A DNA stretch of 64,000 nucleotides from Spirochaetaceae bacterium. GTDB lineage: Bacteria > Spirochaetota > Spirochaetia > Treponematales > Treponemataceae. Within the stretch, counting starts at the first letter, position 1. Every line of letters begins with the position of its first letter. Of this stretch, positions 40,896 through 49,911 are shown piece by piece. Position numbers and translations under genes: made by a program. Where the stretch lies: contig JAFZVC010000026.1 of the NCBI GenBank assembly GCA_017618015.1, forward strand, positions 248,001 through 312,000, written 5' to 3'. The notes below the pieces were generated by a model. The model searched no databases, had not been told where the DNA came from, and worked only from the letters and a program-made list of their open reading frames with translations.

Positions 40896-43562
40896 TCAAC
40901 TAAAAGTTAGCGAATTTCCGTCAGATGCTTTGTCAACGCTGATAGTTGCACCTTCAGTGAACCGCCCGGCAAGAATCTCTTTCGCAAGCGGATTCTCCAG
41001 ATACATCTGCACAGCACGTTTTACAGGCCGCGCGCCGAAAAGCGGGTCATAACCGGCATCTGCCAAGAACTCAACGGCATCGTCCGTGAACGAAAGCGAC
41101 AATTTCTTGTCTTCAAGCCGCTTTGCGACGCGCGCCAACTGGTTCCGCACGATAGATGCGATGCAGTTCTTCTCAAGCCTTCCAAACGTGATTATCTCGT
41201 CTATACGGTTAAGGAACTCCGGGCGGAACTGCGCCTTAAGAAGTGCGTCTATCTGCGGTTTCGCCGCCGCCAGCTTCTCGTTCGTATCAGCTTGAAGAAT
41301 CAAGTCTGAACCAAGGTTACTCGTCATTATGATAATCGTGTTCTTAAAGTCAACCAAGCGCCCCTGTCCGTCCGTAAGCCTACCGTCATCAAGAACCTGA
41401 AGAAGCACGTTGAAAACGTCAGGATGAGCTTTCTCAATCTCGTCAAAAAGAACTACGCTGTATGGGCGGCGGCGAACGGCTTCCGTAAGCTGACCACCTT
41501 CGTCATAACCGACGTATCCGGGCGGCGCTCCAATAAGACGCGATACGCTGAATTTCTCCATATATTCGCTCATATCTATACGCGTAAGGCTCTTTTCATC
41601 GTTGAACAAAAAATCTGCGAGCGTCTTTGCAAGCTCTGTCTTACCAACTCCGGTCGGTCCTATGAAAAGGAAGCTTCCGAGCGGCTTATTCTCGTCAGAA
41701 AGACCAGCCCTGTTGCGCCTGATAGCGTCAGAAACAACCGAAACAGCCTCGTCCTGCCCGATAACACGCTTATGAAGCACGTTCTCAAGCTCAAGATACT
41801 TCTGTTTTTCGCCCTCCATCATCTTGCTAAGCGGTATGCCTGTCCACGACGACACGATACGTGCGATATCCTCTTCTGAAACTTCCTGCCTCAAAAGATG
41901 CTCAGCTTCTTTTTTCGAAATCGCGACTTCGCCGCCAGAGCCGCCTACTCCAGTGCCGCTCGCACCTTCTGCAAGCTCGGTTTTTCCGTCACCAATAGCG
42001 GCTACCTCTTCTGCCTCAGATTCTTTAAGCTTTTTCTCTATCTGCGGAATAAGCGAATACCGTATCTCAGAGACTTTCTCAAAGTTTCCCTCTCGCTGGT
42101 AACGCTCCTCATCGTTATGAAGCTGCTCAAGCTCTTCCTTAAGCTTACGGTTGCCGTCTATGCGGCTCTTCTCGTTCTCCCACTGAAGCTTCATCGCATC
42201 GCGCTTATCTGTAAGCTCGTTAAGCTCGGCAAGAAGCTTTTCCAGACGTTCTTTAGAAGCGTTGTCAGTTTCCTTTGAAAGAGCCTGCTTTTCTATATTA
42301 AGTTGCAAAATACGCCGCTCAACCTGATCAAGCTCCGTCGGCTGGCTCTCAATCTCTATCTTAAGACGGCTCGCAGCCTCATCAACAAGGTCAATCGCCT
42401 TATCTGGCAGGAACCTGTTCGTTATGTAGCGGTTAGAAAGCACGGCGGCGGCTACGAGCGCATCGTCACGTATACGAACACCATGATGAACCTCGTATTT
42501 TTCCTGTAAACCGCGCAAAATAGCGATAGTGTCCTCAACGGAAGGCTCCGCGCAGTACACCTGCTGGAAACGCCTTTCAAGAGCGGCATCTTTTTCTATG
42601 TACTTGCGATATTCGTCGAGCGTCGTTGCACCAATGGCACGCAGCTCGCCACGCGCCAAAGCCGGTTTCAAAAGGTTCGAAGCGTCCATTGAGCCTTCCG
42701 AAGCACCAGCTCCAACAAGCGTATGAAGCTCATCAATAAAGAGGATAATATGCCCCTCGCTTTTCTGAACTTCGTTAATTACAGCCTTAAGACGTTCCTC
42801 AAACTCGCCGCGGAACTTCGCGCCGGCAACAAGTGCGCCCAAATCGAGCGAAAGAAGCCTTTTGTTTTTAAGGCTTTCAGGCACGTCTCCTGCAACAATA
42901 CGACGCGCAAGACCTTCGACAATTGCTGTTTTACCAACACCCGGCTCACCAATAAGAACAGGATTGTTCTTCGTCCGGCGCGAAAGCACCTGCATTACAC
43001 GACGAATCTCTTCATCCCGCCCGATGACTGGGTCAATTTTCTGCTGCCTTGCAAGCGCCGTAAGGTCACGGCAATACTTGTCCAAAGAGCGCATCGTGCT
43101 TTCCGGGTCCTGGTTCGTAACACGCTGATTTCCGCGGATTTCCTTCAGCGAAGCCATTACGGATCGGCGGTCTATTCCAAGCCGGTGAAGCATTTCGCCC
43201 GTGCGACCCTCGCTGTCTGTCATAGCAAGGAAAATATGCTCTACGGAGAGATACTCGTCCTTGAACGCGTTCATCTCCTTCTCTGCTTTTGCGAGTATCT
43301 TCTGAAGCTCACTAGAAAGTGTCATCTGAGCATTTCCGTGAACAACCGGGTATGTATCGAGTAATTTTTCTGTTTCTTCTTTTAATTCGGAGGGCTTAAC
43401 TCCTATACGCTCCACAAGAGGAGAAACAATACCGTCTTCCTGGTTAAGGAAAGCCATAAGAAGATGCTCTGTTCCAACTTCACTGTGATCTTTCTGCTGG
43501 GCTAAGGACGTTGAAGTTTGTAAGGCGTCCTGAACCTTAAGCGTCATCTGTTCGTAATTCAT
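40896..43562 (-). CDS. clpB: ATP-dependent disaggregase ClpB
   Basis: 888 residues. Clp_N repeats at 1-145, AAA-1 ([15 protein letters not shown] near 205), the coiled-coil M-domain at about 410-540 ([17 protein letters not shown]...), AAA-2 ([15 protein letters not shown] near 630), and a C-terminal D2-small domain. Works with DnaK to resolubilise aggregates. A ~25-residue Gly/Glu-rich insertion lies between M-domain and AAA-2 ([15 protein letters not shown]). ATG 43562 is fixed by homology; no Shine-Dalgarno, and a promoter ends 6 nt before it. No CIRCE element seen. Confidence 0.93.
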   Translation of the reverse strand: MNYEQMTLKVQDALQTSTSLAQQKDHSEVGTEHLLMAFLNQEDGIVSPLVERIGVKPSELKEETEKLLDTYPVVHGNAQMTLSSELQKILAKAEKEMNAFKDEYLSVEHIFLAMTDSEGRTGEMLHRLGIDRRSVMASLKEIRGNQRVTNQDPESTMRSLDKYCRDLTALARQQKIDPVIGRDEEIRRVMQVLSRRTKNNPVLIGEPGVGKTAIVEGLARRIVAGDVPESLKNKRLLSLDLGALVAGAKFRGEFEERLKAVINEVQKSEGHIILFIDELHTLVGAGASEGSMDASNLLKPALARGELRAIGATTLDEYRKYIEKDAALERRFQQVYCAEPSVEDTIAILRGLQEKYEVHHGVRIRDDALVAAAVLSNRYITNRFLPDKAIDLVDEAASRLKIEIESQPTELDQVERRILQLNIEKQALSKETDNASKERLEKLLAELNELTDKRDAMKLQWENEKSRIDGNRKLKEELEQLHNDEERYQREGNFEKVSEIRYSLIPQIEKKLKESEAEEVAAIGDGKTELAEGASGTGVGGSGGEVAISKKEAEHLLRQEVSEEDIARIVSSWTGIPLSKMMEGEKQKYLELENVLHKRVIGQDEAVSVVSDAIRRNRAGLSDENKPLGSFLFIGPTGVGKTELAKTLADFLFNDEKSLTRIDMSEYMEKFSVSRLIGAPPGYVGYDEGGQLTEAVRRRPYSVVLFDEIEKAHPDVFNVLLQVLDDGRLTDGQGRLVDFKNTIIIMTSNLGSDLILQADTNEKLAAAKPQIDALLKAQFRPEFLNRIDEIITFGRLEKNCIASIVRNQLARVAKRLEDKKLSLSFTDDAVEFLADAGYDPLFGARPVKRAVQMYLENPLAKEILAGRFTEGATISVDKASDGNSLTFS

Positions 43563-43568
43563 AAGCTT

Positions 43569-43597
43569 AAAATAATAATAAAGGTGAGAAAAAGCAA
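43569..43597 (-). promoter_or_regulatory. Promoter abutting clpB
   Basis: Minus strand TTGCTT (43597-43592), 17-nt spacer, TATTTT (43574-43569), then AAGCTT and the ATG. Predicts a leaderless clpB mRNA from a vegetative-type promoter. Confidence 0.6.
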
Positions 43598-43627
43598 TTT
43601 TTTGTGATTTTTTAAATGGCGGTTCCC

Positions 43628-43696
43628 GACGGTTGTCCAACCGTCCGGCGCTACGTTCCGGGTTCGCTCCCGCTCATTGCCGCCTATAGGCGGCAA
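43628..43696. repeat. GC-rich intergenic segment with two perfect hairpins
   Basis: GACGGTTG/CAACCGTC (43628-43645, 2-nt loop) and TTGCCGCC/GGCGGCAA (43677-43696, loop TATA). The connecting DNA, read on the minus strand, resembles part of the element at 32350-32494. It lies between the thioesterase gene stop and the clpB promoter. Confidence 0.45.
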
Positions 43697-43718
43697 CGCT
43701 TACGCGCCCTTCACATCG

Positions 43719-44132
43719 CTAACCGTTCGCCTCGGCTTCGCGCTTCAAGTCTGCATAGAACTCTGGGAAACGCTTTTCCAAAATAACAGGCCTACCTGAT
43801 TCGTCCAAGAAGCAATGCGAGCTCTTACCAAGGAAAACAACTTCGTTGTCAACTTTGAACTCGTAGTTAAAAATCAGCTTCAAAGCCGAAAGTTTTTCTA
43901 TCGTAACATTAATCTTTATAATGTCCGGGAAAGTCGTTGATTTTTTGAAAACACCCTCCACAGACATTACAGGACTTGCTACTCCGCTTTCCTCAAGCTT
44001 AATAAAGCTCCAGCCCAGCTGATCAAGAAAATCAACGCGAGCCTCTTCCATAATGCGGATATAATTTGAATGATGGGTAATGCCCATCTTATCTGTCTCG
44101 TAATAATTTACTTTATGTTCGTACGGTTTCAT
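43719..44132 (-). CDS. Acyl-CoA thioesterase, YbgC/4-hydroxybenzoyl-CoA thioesterase family
   Basis: 137 residues, single hot-dog fold. The family active-site region is visible as YYETDKMGITHHSNYIRIMEEAR, with the catalytic-type Asp at the start. It hydrolyses acyl-CoA or acyl-ACP thioesters. No Shine-Dalgarno; a strong promoter ends 6 nt before the ATG. Confidence 0.87.
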   Translation of the reverse strand: MKPYEHKVNYYETDKMGITHHSNYIRIMEEARVDFLDQLGWSFIKLEESGVASPVMSVEGVFKKSTTFPDIIKINVTIEKLSALKLIFNYEFKVDNEVVFLGKSSHCFLDESGRPVILEKRFPEFYADLKREAEANG

Positions 44133-44138
44133 AATCTC

Positions 44139-44167
44139 ATTTTCGACATTTTAGCAAATCTTGTCAA
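44139..44167 (-). promoter_or_regulatory. Promoter abutting the thioesterase gene
   Basis: Minus strand TTGACA (44167-44162), 17-nt spacer, GAAAAT (44144-44139), 6 nt before the start codon. Confidence 0.6.
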
Positions 44168-44289
44168 TCTGCATCATTTGCAAAAGGCTCTTATCTTCTG
44201 ATTATCTTTCTTAATATGTATACTTTTGTGTAATTTCGCTGCCCGTTGGTGACTTTTCTGAAGCGTCCAGCTATAATAAATGTAATCAA

Positions 44290-44856
44290 ATGCATATGAA
44301 ATCCGCTGTAACTGCCGCTCAGTCTGATAATAAAACAATTTCACACCCTATTCCGGCTGTTTGGAATGCACAAAGCTGTGTACTTATACTCGGTACTATG
44401 CCTTCACCCAAAAGCCGCGAAACCGGCTTTTTCTATATGCATCCGCAAAACCGGTTTTGGACCATTCTTCCTGCTGTCTTCGGCGAAGAACTTTCACTGC
44501 CTAACAATTCATCCGACTCTGCCTCAGTCATCGATGAACGACGTGATTTTCTCTTGAATCACAATATAGCACTTTGGGATGTTCTCGCTTCATGCGAAAT
44601 CAACGGAGCGGCGGATTCAACAATAAAAAACGAAGTTCCGAACGACTTCTCCCCGATTTTTGAGAACTCTCAAATTCATCATGTCTTTTGCACAGGAAAA
44701 ACAGCATACAATCTCTGGAAAAAACACTGCTCTGCCTTGTATGAAAAACGCTACAATCTTAAAGTTTATTGTCTTCCAAGTACCAGCCCGGCAAACGCTG
44801 CCTGGAACAAAGCTCGACTTCTTGAAGCTTATCGCGAAATCCTTAAAGCGTTTTAA
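44290..44856 (+). CDS. DNA-deoxyinosine glycosylase (uracil-DNA glycosylase superfamily)
   Basis: 188 residues of the hypoxanthine-DNA glycosylase group: SHPIPAVWNAQSCVLILGTMPSPKSRE (the GTMPS active-site loop), FFYMHPQNRFWTIL, ALWDVLASCE, VFCTGKTAYNLW and LPSTSPANA near the end. It removes hypoxanthine (deaminated adenine) from DNA in base excision repair. TATAAT (44272-44277) lies 12 nt before ATG 44290, leaving a leader of about 6 nt and no Shine-Dalgarno; ATG 44296 is an alternative. Confidence 0.87.
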   Translation: MHMKSAVTAAQSDNKTISHPIPAVWNAQSCVLILGTMPSPKSRETGFFYMHPQNRFWTILPAVFGEELSLPNNSSDSASVIDERRDFLLNHNIALWDVLASCEINGAADSTIKNEVPNDFSPIFENSQIHHVFCTGKTAYNLWKKHCSALYEKRYNLKVYCLPSTSPANAAWNKARLLEAYREILKAF

Positions 44857-44863
44857 CTGGATA

Positions 44864-45772
44864 TTAGCTTCCGTAATTCAGCTGCAGTTTTGCAAAAAAG
44901 TCCTCAAGTATGTACCGTGAGTCAGCATCTGTATAAATGCGAATAATCGGGTTTCCTTTTCCAAAAGTTGATGAAGTGTCTTCGTTAATGTATGGAGCTT
45001 CATGCTCTACGTAATGACCACAATCTGGATTGAGCGCCACAGCGATAGCTGGAGAGTCACCTAGTGCCCAGCTTTCGCCTTTTGTCCAGCCAGCCCTGGG
45101 AGAATTGTTGTATGTAACCATGTTTTCAAAAAGATGACGACCGATTTTTCCGCACGGATAGACTTTCTGCTGAAGTTCCGCAAGCCCTACTGTTATTGTA
45201 GAATAAACCCCAGAAGGGATTAGCCACAAGTTTTTTGCCTGGCTTAAAATATAATTCGCCGCCGCAATATCATTTCCGGCATTGAACTCGCGCCATGGAA
45301 AGTTTTTAAGGCCATGCGTGCCAATCCAAACAATCGTCATTTTATCAAGAATTTTTGGGCATTTTTTGACAGCGACGGCAACATTAGTAATCGCACCTTG
45401 GCACAGCACAAAAAGAGGTGACACCTCGTCGCGCAAAGCTTCTTGTATTAGAAAATCAGCGGCGGGAGATACTTTTTCCGTGGCACTATTTGCGAAGTAT
45501 TCCGCAGGCTTTGCTCCTTCTTCACCCATAAAAACAGGAACATCAGCTTCCATATCCATAGCGTTAAGAACTGTTTTTATTTCTTCATAGCTTCGCTCGA
45601 CAGAACCTTCAGTCGCGAAATGCTCTGCAAGAATCCCCTTCACCATAAGCTTTGGGCTCATCAAAGCCTGCGCAATAGCAAATGGATCATCTGCCTCACA
45701 AGCAGCGTCTGTATCAATTATTACACGCAGTTTCTTTTCTTGTGGCACATCAAACAAAAGTTTCGATTTCAT
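44864..45772 (-). CDS. Nucleoside hydrolase
   Basis: 302 residues. The calcium-site motif DTDAACEADDPFA lies near residue 19. HGLKNFPWREFNAGNDIAAA and the late VEHEAPYI carry further ligand positions. Hydrolyses the N-glycosidic bond of ribonucleosides (purine or pyrimidine), which fits the nucleoside-uptake system encoded at 22-27 kb. ATG 45772 after Shine-Dalgarno GGGAGG; the upstream frame to 45793 is ignored. Convergent with the glycosylase gene, 7 nt apart. Confidence 0.87.
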   Translation of the reverse strand: MKSKLLFDVPQEKKLRVIIDTDAACEADDPFAIAQALMSPKLMVKGILAEHFATEGSVERSYEEIKTVLNAMDMEADVPVFMGEEGAKPAEYFANSATEKVSPAADFLIQEALRDEVSPLFVLCQGAITNVAVAVKKCPKILDKMTIVWIGTHGLKNFPWREFNAGNDIAAANYILSQAKNLWLIPSGVYSTITVGLAELQQKVYPCGKIGRHLFENMVTYNNSPRAGWTKGESWALGDSPAIAVALNPDCGHYVEHEAPYINEDTSSTFGKGNPIIRIYTDADSRYILEDFFAKLQLNYGS

Positions 45773-45893
45773 AAAAAAGCCTCCCATCTGCACCGCATAC
45801 TATTCTTACAAATATTTTATCATGAATTCAGCTTCATTGCATTACGGTAATACTTTAATTTTTTTTTAATAAAAATGTATAATATAAAATGTA

Positions 45894-46700
45894 ATGGAAC
45901 GGAATTTTTACACAGACGCGCTTATATTGTCCTCGCGGATATTCGGGGAAACGAACAGGATTCTCACGCTTCTTACCCCGGATAAAGGCATATTCGACGC
46001 GATTCTTTACGGCGGCCGCAAAAGCAAACTGCGCTCGCTCGCCTCTCCGTTTCATACCGGCAGAATCTGGCTTTACAACGATGAAGCGAAACATTCCGTC
46101 AAAATAACTGACTTCGACGTTCAGAAATTCCGCCCCGCGCTCCACGAAAACCTTTACAAGTCTATGGCAGCCGCCTTTTGCTCGGAACTTCTTATAAAGA
46201 CACGAGGCGGTAACGAGGACAGCCAATACAGCGTTCTTTGGGTACTTACGAACGGCTTCCTTGACGGCTTGGAGCTTATAGACGAAAAAGGCGCGGAGCT
46301 TGGGCTATTGCGCTTTATTTGGCGTTTTCTCGCTGTTCAGGGCGAGCAGCCTGATATCAGTTCATGCTGCGTATGCGACACTCCTTTTTGCAGCGACGAT
46401 ATAATTGGCAACAGTGAAAAAAATATGCTATCATATACAGCATATTACGATGAGTCAAAACAAGGCTTTTTATGTAATGACTGCTCTGCCGGCATACAGG
46501 CAGCTTCTTTCAGGTTTCCGCTTTGTTCGGAAGCTTGTTCGTATCTTATGGCAGTAAATGAACTTACACCAAAAGAAACAAGGCAGATAATGCTTCACAC
46601 TGAAAGCGTCCATCAGATGCACGATATTTTGATGTATCTTGCTGAAAAATGTGCCGGCTCAAAACTGCAGACATTGGAGTCTGCAAAAGGAATATTGTAA
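45894..46700 (+). CDS. recO: DNA repair protein RecO
   Basis: 268 residues. N-terminal OB fold (ALILSSRIFGETNRILTLLT), helical middle, and a four-Cys zinc site (CCVCDTPFC and FLCNDCSAG). RecO loads RecA on SSB-coated DNA with RecR and anneals strands. First gene of recO-recJ-M23 peptidase. No Shine-Dalgarno; TATAAT (45878-45883) is 10 nt before the ATG, so the leader should be only a few nt. Confidence 0.88.
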   Translation: MERNFYTDALILSSRIFGETNRILTLLTPDKGIFDAILYGGRKSKLRSLASPFHTGRIWLYNDEAKHSVKITDFDVQKFRPALHENLYKSMAAAFCSELLIKTRGGNEDSQYSVLWVLTNGFLDGLELIDEKGAELGLLRFIWRFLAVQGEQPDISSCCVCDTPFCSDDIIGNSEKNMLSYTAYYDESKQGFLCNDCSAGIQAASFRFPLCSEACSYLMAVNELTPKETRQIMLHTESVHQMHDILMYLAEKCAGSKLQTLESAKGIL

Positions 46701-46763
46701 AAAAGATCCCGGAATAAATTTGGGATGACGCGCGACTCGTTCGGGAGGGGAAAATAAAAAAAA

Positions 46764-48914
46764 ATGTCTGAATGGAATAAAAAATCAGTTGCTAAAGAAA
46801 TAATCCACGAACTTAACGAACACTATGGCTGTGACCTGCTCACTTCCTCAATTCTTGCAAGACGCCAGGTTATAAAAGGCAAAGACATCCTTTATTACAT
46901 GGAAGATGACAAGCGTTTTCTTCACAACCCGTTCCTTTTTTCACAGATGGAGGATGCCGTAGACCGCATTCTTGATGCCGCAGAAGAAAAAGAGAAAGTT
47001 CTTGTTTTCGGTGACCGTGACGTTGATGGAATTACAAGCACTACATTGCTTTACGAGTATCTTATATCACTCGGGATAGACGCGAGCTGGAAAGTTCCTT
47101 CTGGCGACGAACAGTACGGACTTACGATAAAGGCAGTCGAAGACTTTGCTGCGGCTTATGGAACGCTCATAATAACCGTTGACTGCGGTATACGGAACAA
47201 CGCAGAGATTGCAAAAGCAGCCGAGCTTGGAATAGACGTAATCGTTCTTGACCACCATGAGCCGCCTGAAGAAATCCCTTCTCCGGCTATAATCATCGAT
47301 CCAAAAACAGAGGATTCCGGCTATCCTTTTGACGGAATATCAGGCTGCGCCGTTGTTTACAAACTGCTTACAGCGCTTCGTTTCGCACGGACAGAGCTCT
47401 ACAAGCAGGAAATCTGCCTTTTGAACGTGCGGCCTGTAAACGATGCGTTTATCGTTGACTGCATTAAAACGCAGAACATGGCTGAAAAAGAGCGGCTTTC
47501 AGAGACATTCGTGCCGGGCATCGTTAAAATAACGCAAACACGGCTTCCTGATTTTCTTAGAGGACAGCAGATATTCACATGGGATGCCCCGCTCCAGAAA
47601 AAACTTCTTGCGAAGATTTTCGGGAATGGTGCTGAATTCAACTTTCTTGATTTACGCACTGAATTCGGAACGATAATGCCTTCCGCGGCTTCCGCAAGCT
47701 TGCTTCGTCTTGCAGGAACCTCGAAAATCGCGCGTTATAAAGACGAACCTTCTTCCGAAATCGACACATTCTTCAACCTGTATGTGACTTTCGTCCAAAT
47801 AAAGACAAACGACAAAAAGAACGCTCTTCGGGATGAACACGAGCTTCAGCTTGTCGCGCTTGCGGCAATTGCCGATATTATGCCGTTACGCGATGAAAAT
47901 CGTATTCTCGTTCGGCAAGGGCTCGCTTCAATAAATAAGGGGAATATCCGTCCAGGGCTAATGGAACTGCTCAGCAAAAACAACATGCTCGGCAAAAAAA
48001 TAAGCTCGTATGACCTTTCGTGGAACGTCACCCCGATACTCAACTCTGCAGGACGAAAAGGCGAGCCCGAAACTGCAATAAAGCTTTTTACAGCAAAAGA
48101 TGCGAATGAACGCAATGCTGCCGCGGACAGGCTTCTTGAACTTAACAAAGAGCGGCGTGCGAAAACTGATGAAGCAACTTCAATCGCAAAAGTTGTGGCT
48201 GGTGATAATTTCGAAAGGTTCTCGCAAAAACTCGCCGTCGCATACGATGAGCGTCTCGACAGAGGCGTTACGGGACTTACTGCAGGAAAACTCACTGGCA
48301 TTTTCAAAACACCTGCCATCGTAATTGCAAAGCTCGGCGACGACAAGGTTATTGGCTCAATCCGCTCACCAAGCAGCAGCGACGGCGAAAAAGGATATGA
48401 CGTAACTTCTTTTTTCGACATGCTCGACGATTTAACGGAATTATATGGCGGTCACAAATTCGCCGCCGGATTCACTTTGCAGAAAAAAGATTTGGACACG
48501 TTCCTTTCACGGCTTGAAAACTTTTCGAAGGCAATGGAACTCCCAGATTTAATGCATGAAACGATAAACATAGACGCTGAACTTCCCGAAAAATATATTA
48601 ACCCGGATCTTCTGAAACTTGTTGACCGTCTTGAACCATATGGCGAAGCAAACCCGCAGCTCATTTTCATGTCGAAAGGCTTGCGAATTCTCCAAGCCGA
48701 TGTTATGGGTAGGACGGAACGAATGCATCTTAAGCTTACACTTGGCGTAGGAAGAACAAAGTGGCCGGCCATTTATTGGGGAGCTTCCGAGCGGTTGAAA
48801 CGCGATTTCGATACTGGCGACAAGATTGATATCTTGTATCAGATTAACCGCAACACTTTCAACGGCTTAGAAACACCCCAGATGATTATAGTGGATGCTC
48901 ATAAATCGGAGTGA
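46764..48914 (+). CDS. recJ: Single-stranded-DNA exonuclease RecJ with inserted domain
   Basis: 716 residues. DHH phosphoesterase: GDRDVDGITS (83-92), TVDCG, VLDHHEPP (161-168), LVALAAIADIMPL (363-375); then DHHA1 with GGHKFAAGFTL and an OB fold at the end. A 5'-3' ssDNA exonuclease of recombination and mismatch repair. Between the core strand GISGCAVVYKLLTALRF and ELQLVALAAIAD lie about 150 residues (about 210-358) that are short or missing in ordinary RecJ; the piece WDAPLQKKLLAKIFG...FLDLRTEF...SLLRLAG recalls a DnaQ/RNase-T fold. The ATG lies 12 nt after the GC-rich GGGAGGGG. Confidence 0.88.
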   Translation: MSEWNKKSVAKEIIHELNEHYGCDLLTSSILARRQVIKGKDILYYMEDDKRFLHNPFLFSQMEDAVDRILDAAEEKEKVLVFGDRDVDGITSTTLLYEYLISLGIDASWKVPSGDEQYGLTIKAVEDFAAAYGTLIITVDCGIRNNAEIAKAAELGIDVIVLDHHEPPEEIPSPAIIIDPKTEDSGYPFDGISGCAVVYKLLTALRFARTELYKQEICLLNVRPVNDAFIVDCIKTQNMAEKERLSETFVPGIVKITQTRLPDFLRGQQIFTWDAPLQKKLLAKIFGNGAEFNFLDLRTEFGTIMPSAASASLLRLAGTSKIARYKDEPSSEIDTFFNLYVTFVQIKTNDKKNALRDEHELQLVALAAIADIMPLRDENRILVRQGLASINKGNIRPGLMELLSKNNMLGKKISSYDLSWNVTPILNSAGRKGEPETAIKLFTAKDANERNAAADRLLELNKERRAKTDEATSIAKVVAGDNFERFSQKLAVAYDERLDRGVTGLTAGKLTGIFKTPAIVIAKLGDDKVIGSIRSPSSSDGEKGYDVTSFFDMLDDLTELYGGHKFAAGFTLQKKDLDTFLSRLENFSKAMELPDLMHETINIDAELPEKYINPDLLKLVDRLEPYGEANPQLIFMSKGLRILQADVMGRTERMHLKLTLGVGRTKWPAIYWGASERLKRDFDTGDKIDILYQINRNTFNGLETPQMIIVDAHKSE

Positions 48915-48917
48915 AAT

Positions 48918-49889
48918 ATGTTTTTCAAAAACAGTTCTAAAAAGCTTTTAGCTTTTATTTTATTAGCGGCTGTTCTTTATGCATGTGTAGCGAGAGTCAA
49001 AGTGTCAAAAGGCCCGGAGTTTTACTTCATGGCGGAATACCAAGAAGAATCAGCACCTGGCGATATCGTTTATCTTACGGTAACAGTCGGAAAGCTCTCT
49101 GACGGCACTTTGATACTGCCGGGAGATCCTCATATAAAGCTTATTCGCAACTCGACAGGTAAAAGTCCGGGAGAGACTGACTTGTACTTGGTTAACGATT
49201 CTCTTGGCGTTCTTTTTGGAGCGATACCCCTTTCGACATGGCTTGAAAAAGGCGAATTCACACTCGTTTACACATACAAAGACACAGCAGGCACATCACA
49301 CGAAGAAAACTATCCTATCGTTGTTAATCCCAAAGAATTCATTAACGAGGATATTCCTCTAAATGCCACTAACACAGCAATCCGTACCGATACATCTTCA
49401 ACCAAAGTAGCACAGATAGACAGGCTCAACGAAGTTCTTGGAAAAGTTAACGCAGATACGAATTATTACGATGGATGCTTCATTCAGCCTGTTGATTCAC
49501 AGCGCCGAACTTCCTTTTTTGGCGACAGGCGCACATATGTGTATAACACTGGAACAAGATCAGTTTCTGAGCATTACGGAATAGACTTTGGTGTACCAAC
49601 CGGTACACCTGTTAAAGCTTGTGGAAGCGGAAAAGTCGTGCTTGCGGAAAACCGTATTTCAACAGGCTGGTCAATCGTCATAGAGCATCTTCCGGGGCTT
49701 TACAGTCTTTACTACCACATGGATTCGCTCGTAGCTAAAGAAGGCGATATCGTAAAACAAGGCGATTTAATCGGAAAATCAGGCGCGACGGGATTAGCGA
49801 CGGGGCCACATCTTCATTGGGAGATACGGCTCAGAGGCTCAGCGGTCAATCCTGATTATTTCAAAGAGATTCAGCTTTTCCGCCCGTAA
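48918..49889 (+). CDS. M23-family metallopeptidase (LytM-like), probable lipoprotein
   Basis: 323 residues. N-terminal hydrophobic segment ending LYAC (a relaxed spirochaete-type lipobox; Cys23), a beta-rich domain to ~190, then the M23 domain: HYGIDFGVPTGTPV (His and Asp zinc ligands), VIEHLPGLYSLYYHM and GPHLHWEIR (HxH). All zinc ligands are present, so it may cut peptidoglycan cross-bridges in the periplasm. Starts 3 nt after recJ. Confidence 0.85.
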   Translation: MFFKNSSKKLLAFILLAAVLYACVARVKVSKGPEFYFMAEYQEESAPGDIVYLTVTVGKLSDGTLILPGDPHIKLIRNSTGKSPGETDLYLVNDSLGVLFGAIPLSTWLEKGEFTLVYTYKDTAGTSHEENYPIVVNPKEFINEDIPLNATNTAIRTDTSSTKVAQIDRLNEVLGKVNADTNYYDGCFIQPVDSQRRTSFFGDRRTYVYNTGTRSVSEHYGIDFGVPTGTPVKACGSGKVVLAENRISTGWSIVIEHLPGLYSLYYHMDSLVAKEGDIVKQGDLIGKSGATGLATGPHLHWEIRLRGSAVNPDYFKEIQLFRP

Positions 49890-49891
49890 GT

Positions 49892-49911
49892 TTAGGCTAC
49901 GCACTGCCTAA
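49892..49911. terminator. Short hairpin between convergent M23 and ligA genes
   Basis: TTAGGC (49892-49897) and GCCTAA (49906-49911); T/A-rich sequence to the right. A weak bidirectional terminator touching the ligA stop. Confidence 0.45.

Noticed and set aside
42723-43364. 213-residue open frame opposite clpB
   Set aside because: Shadow of a certain gene.
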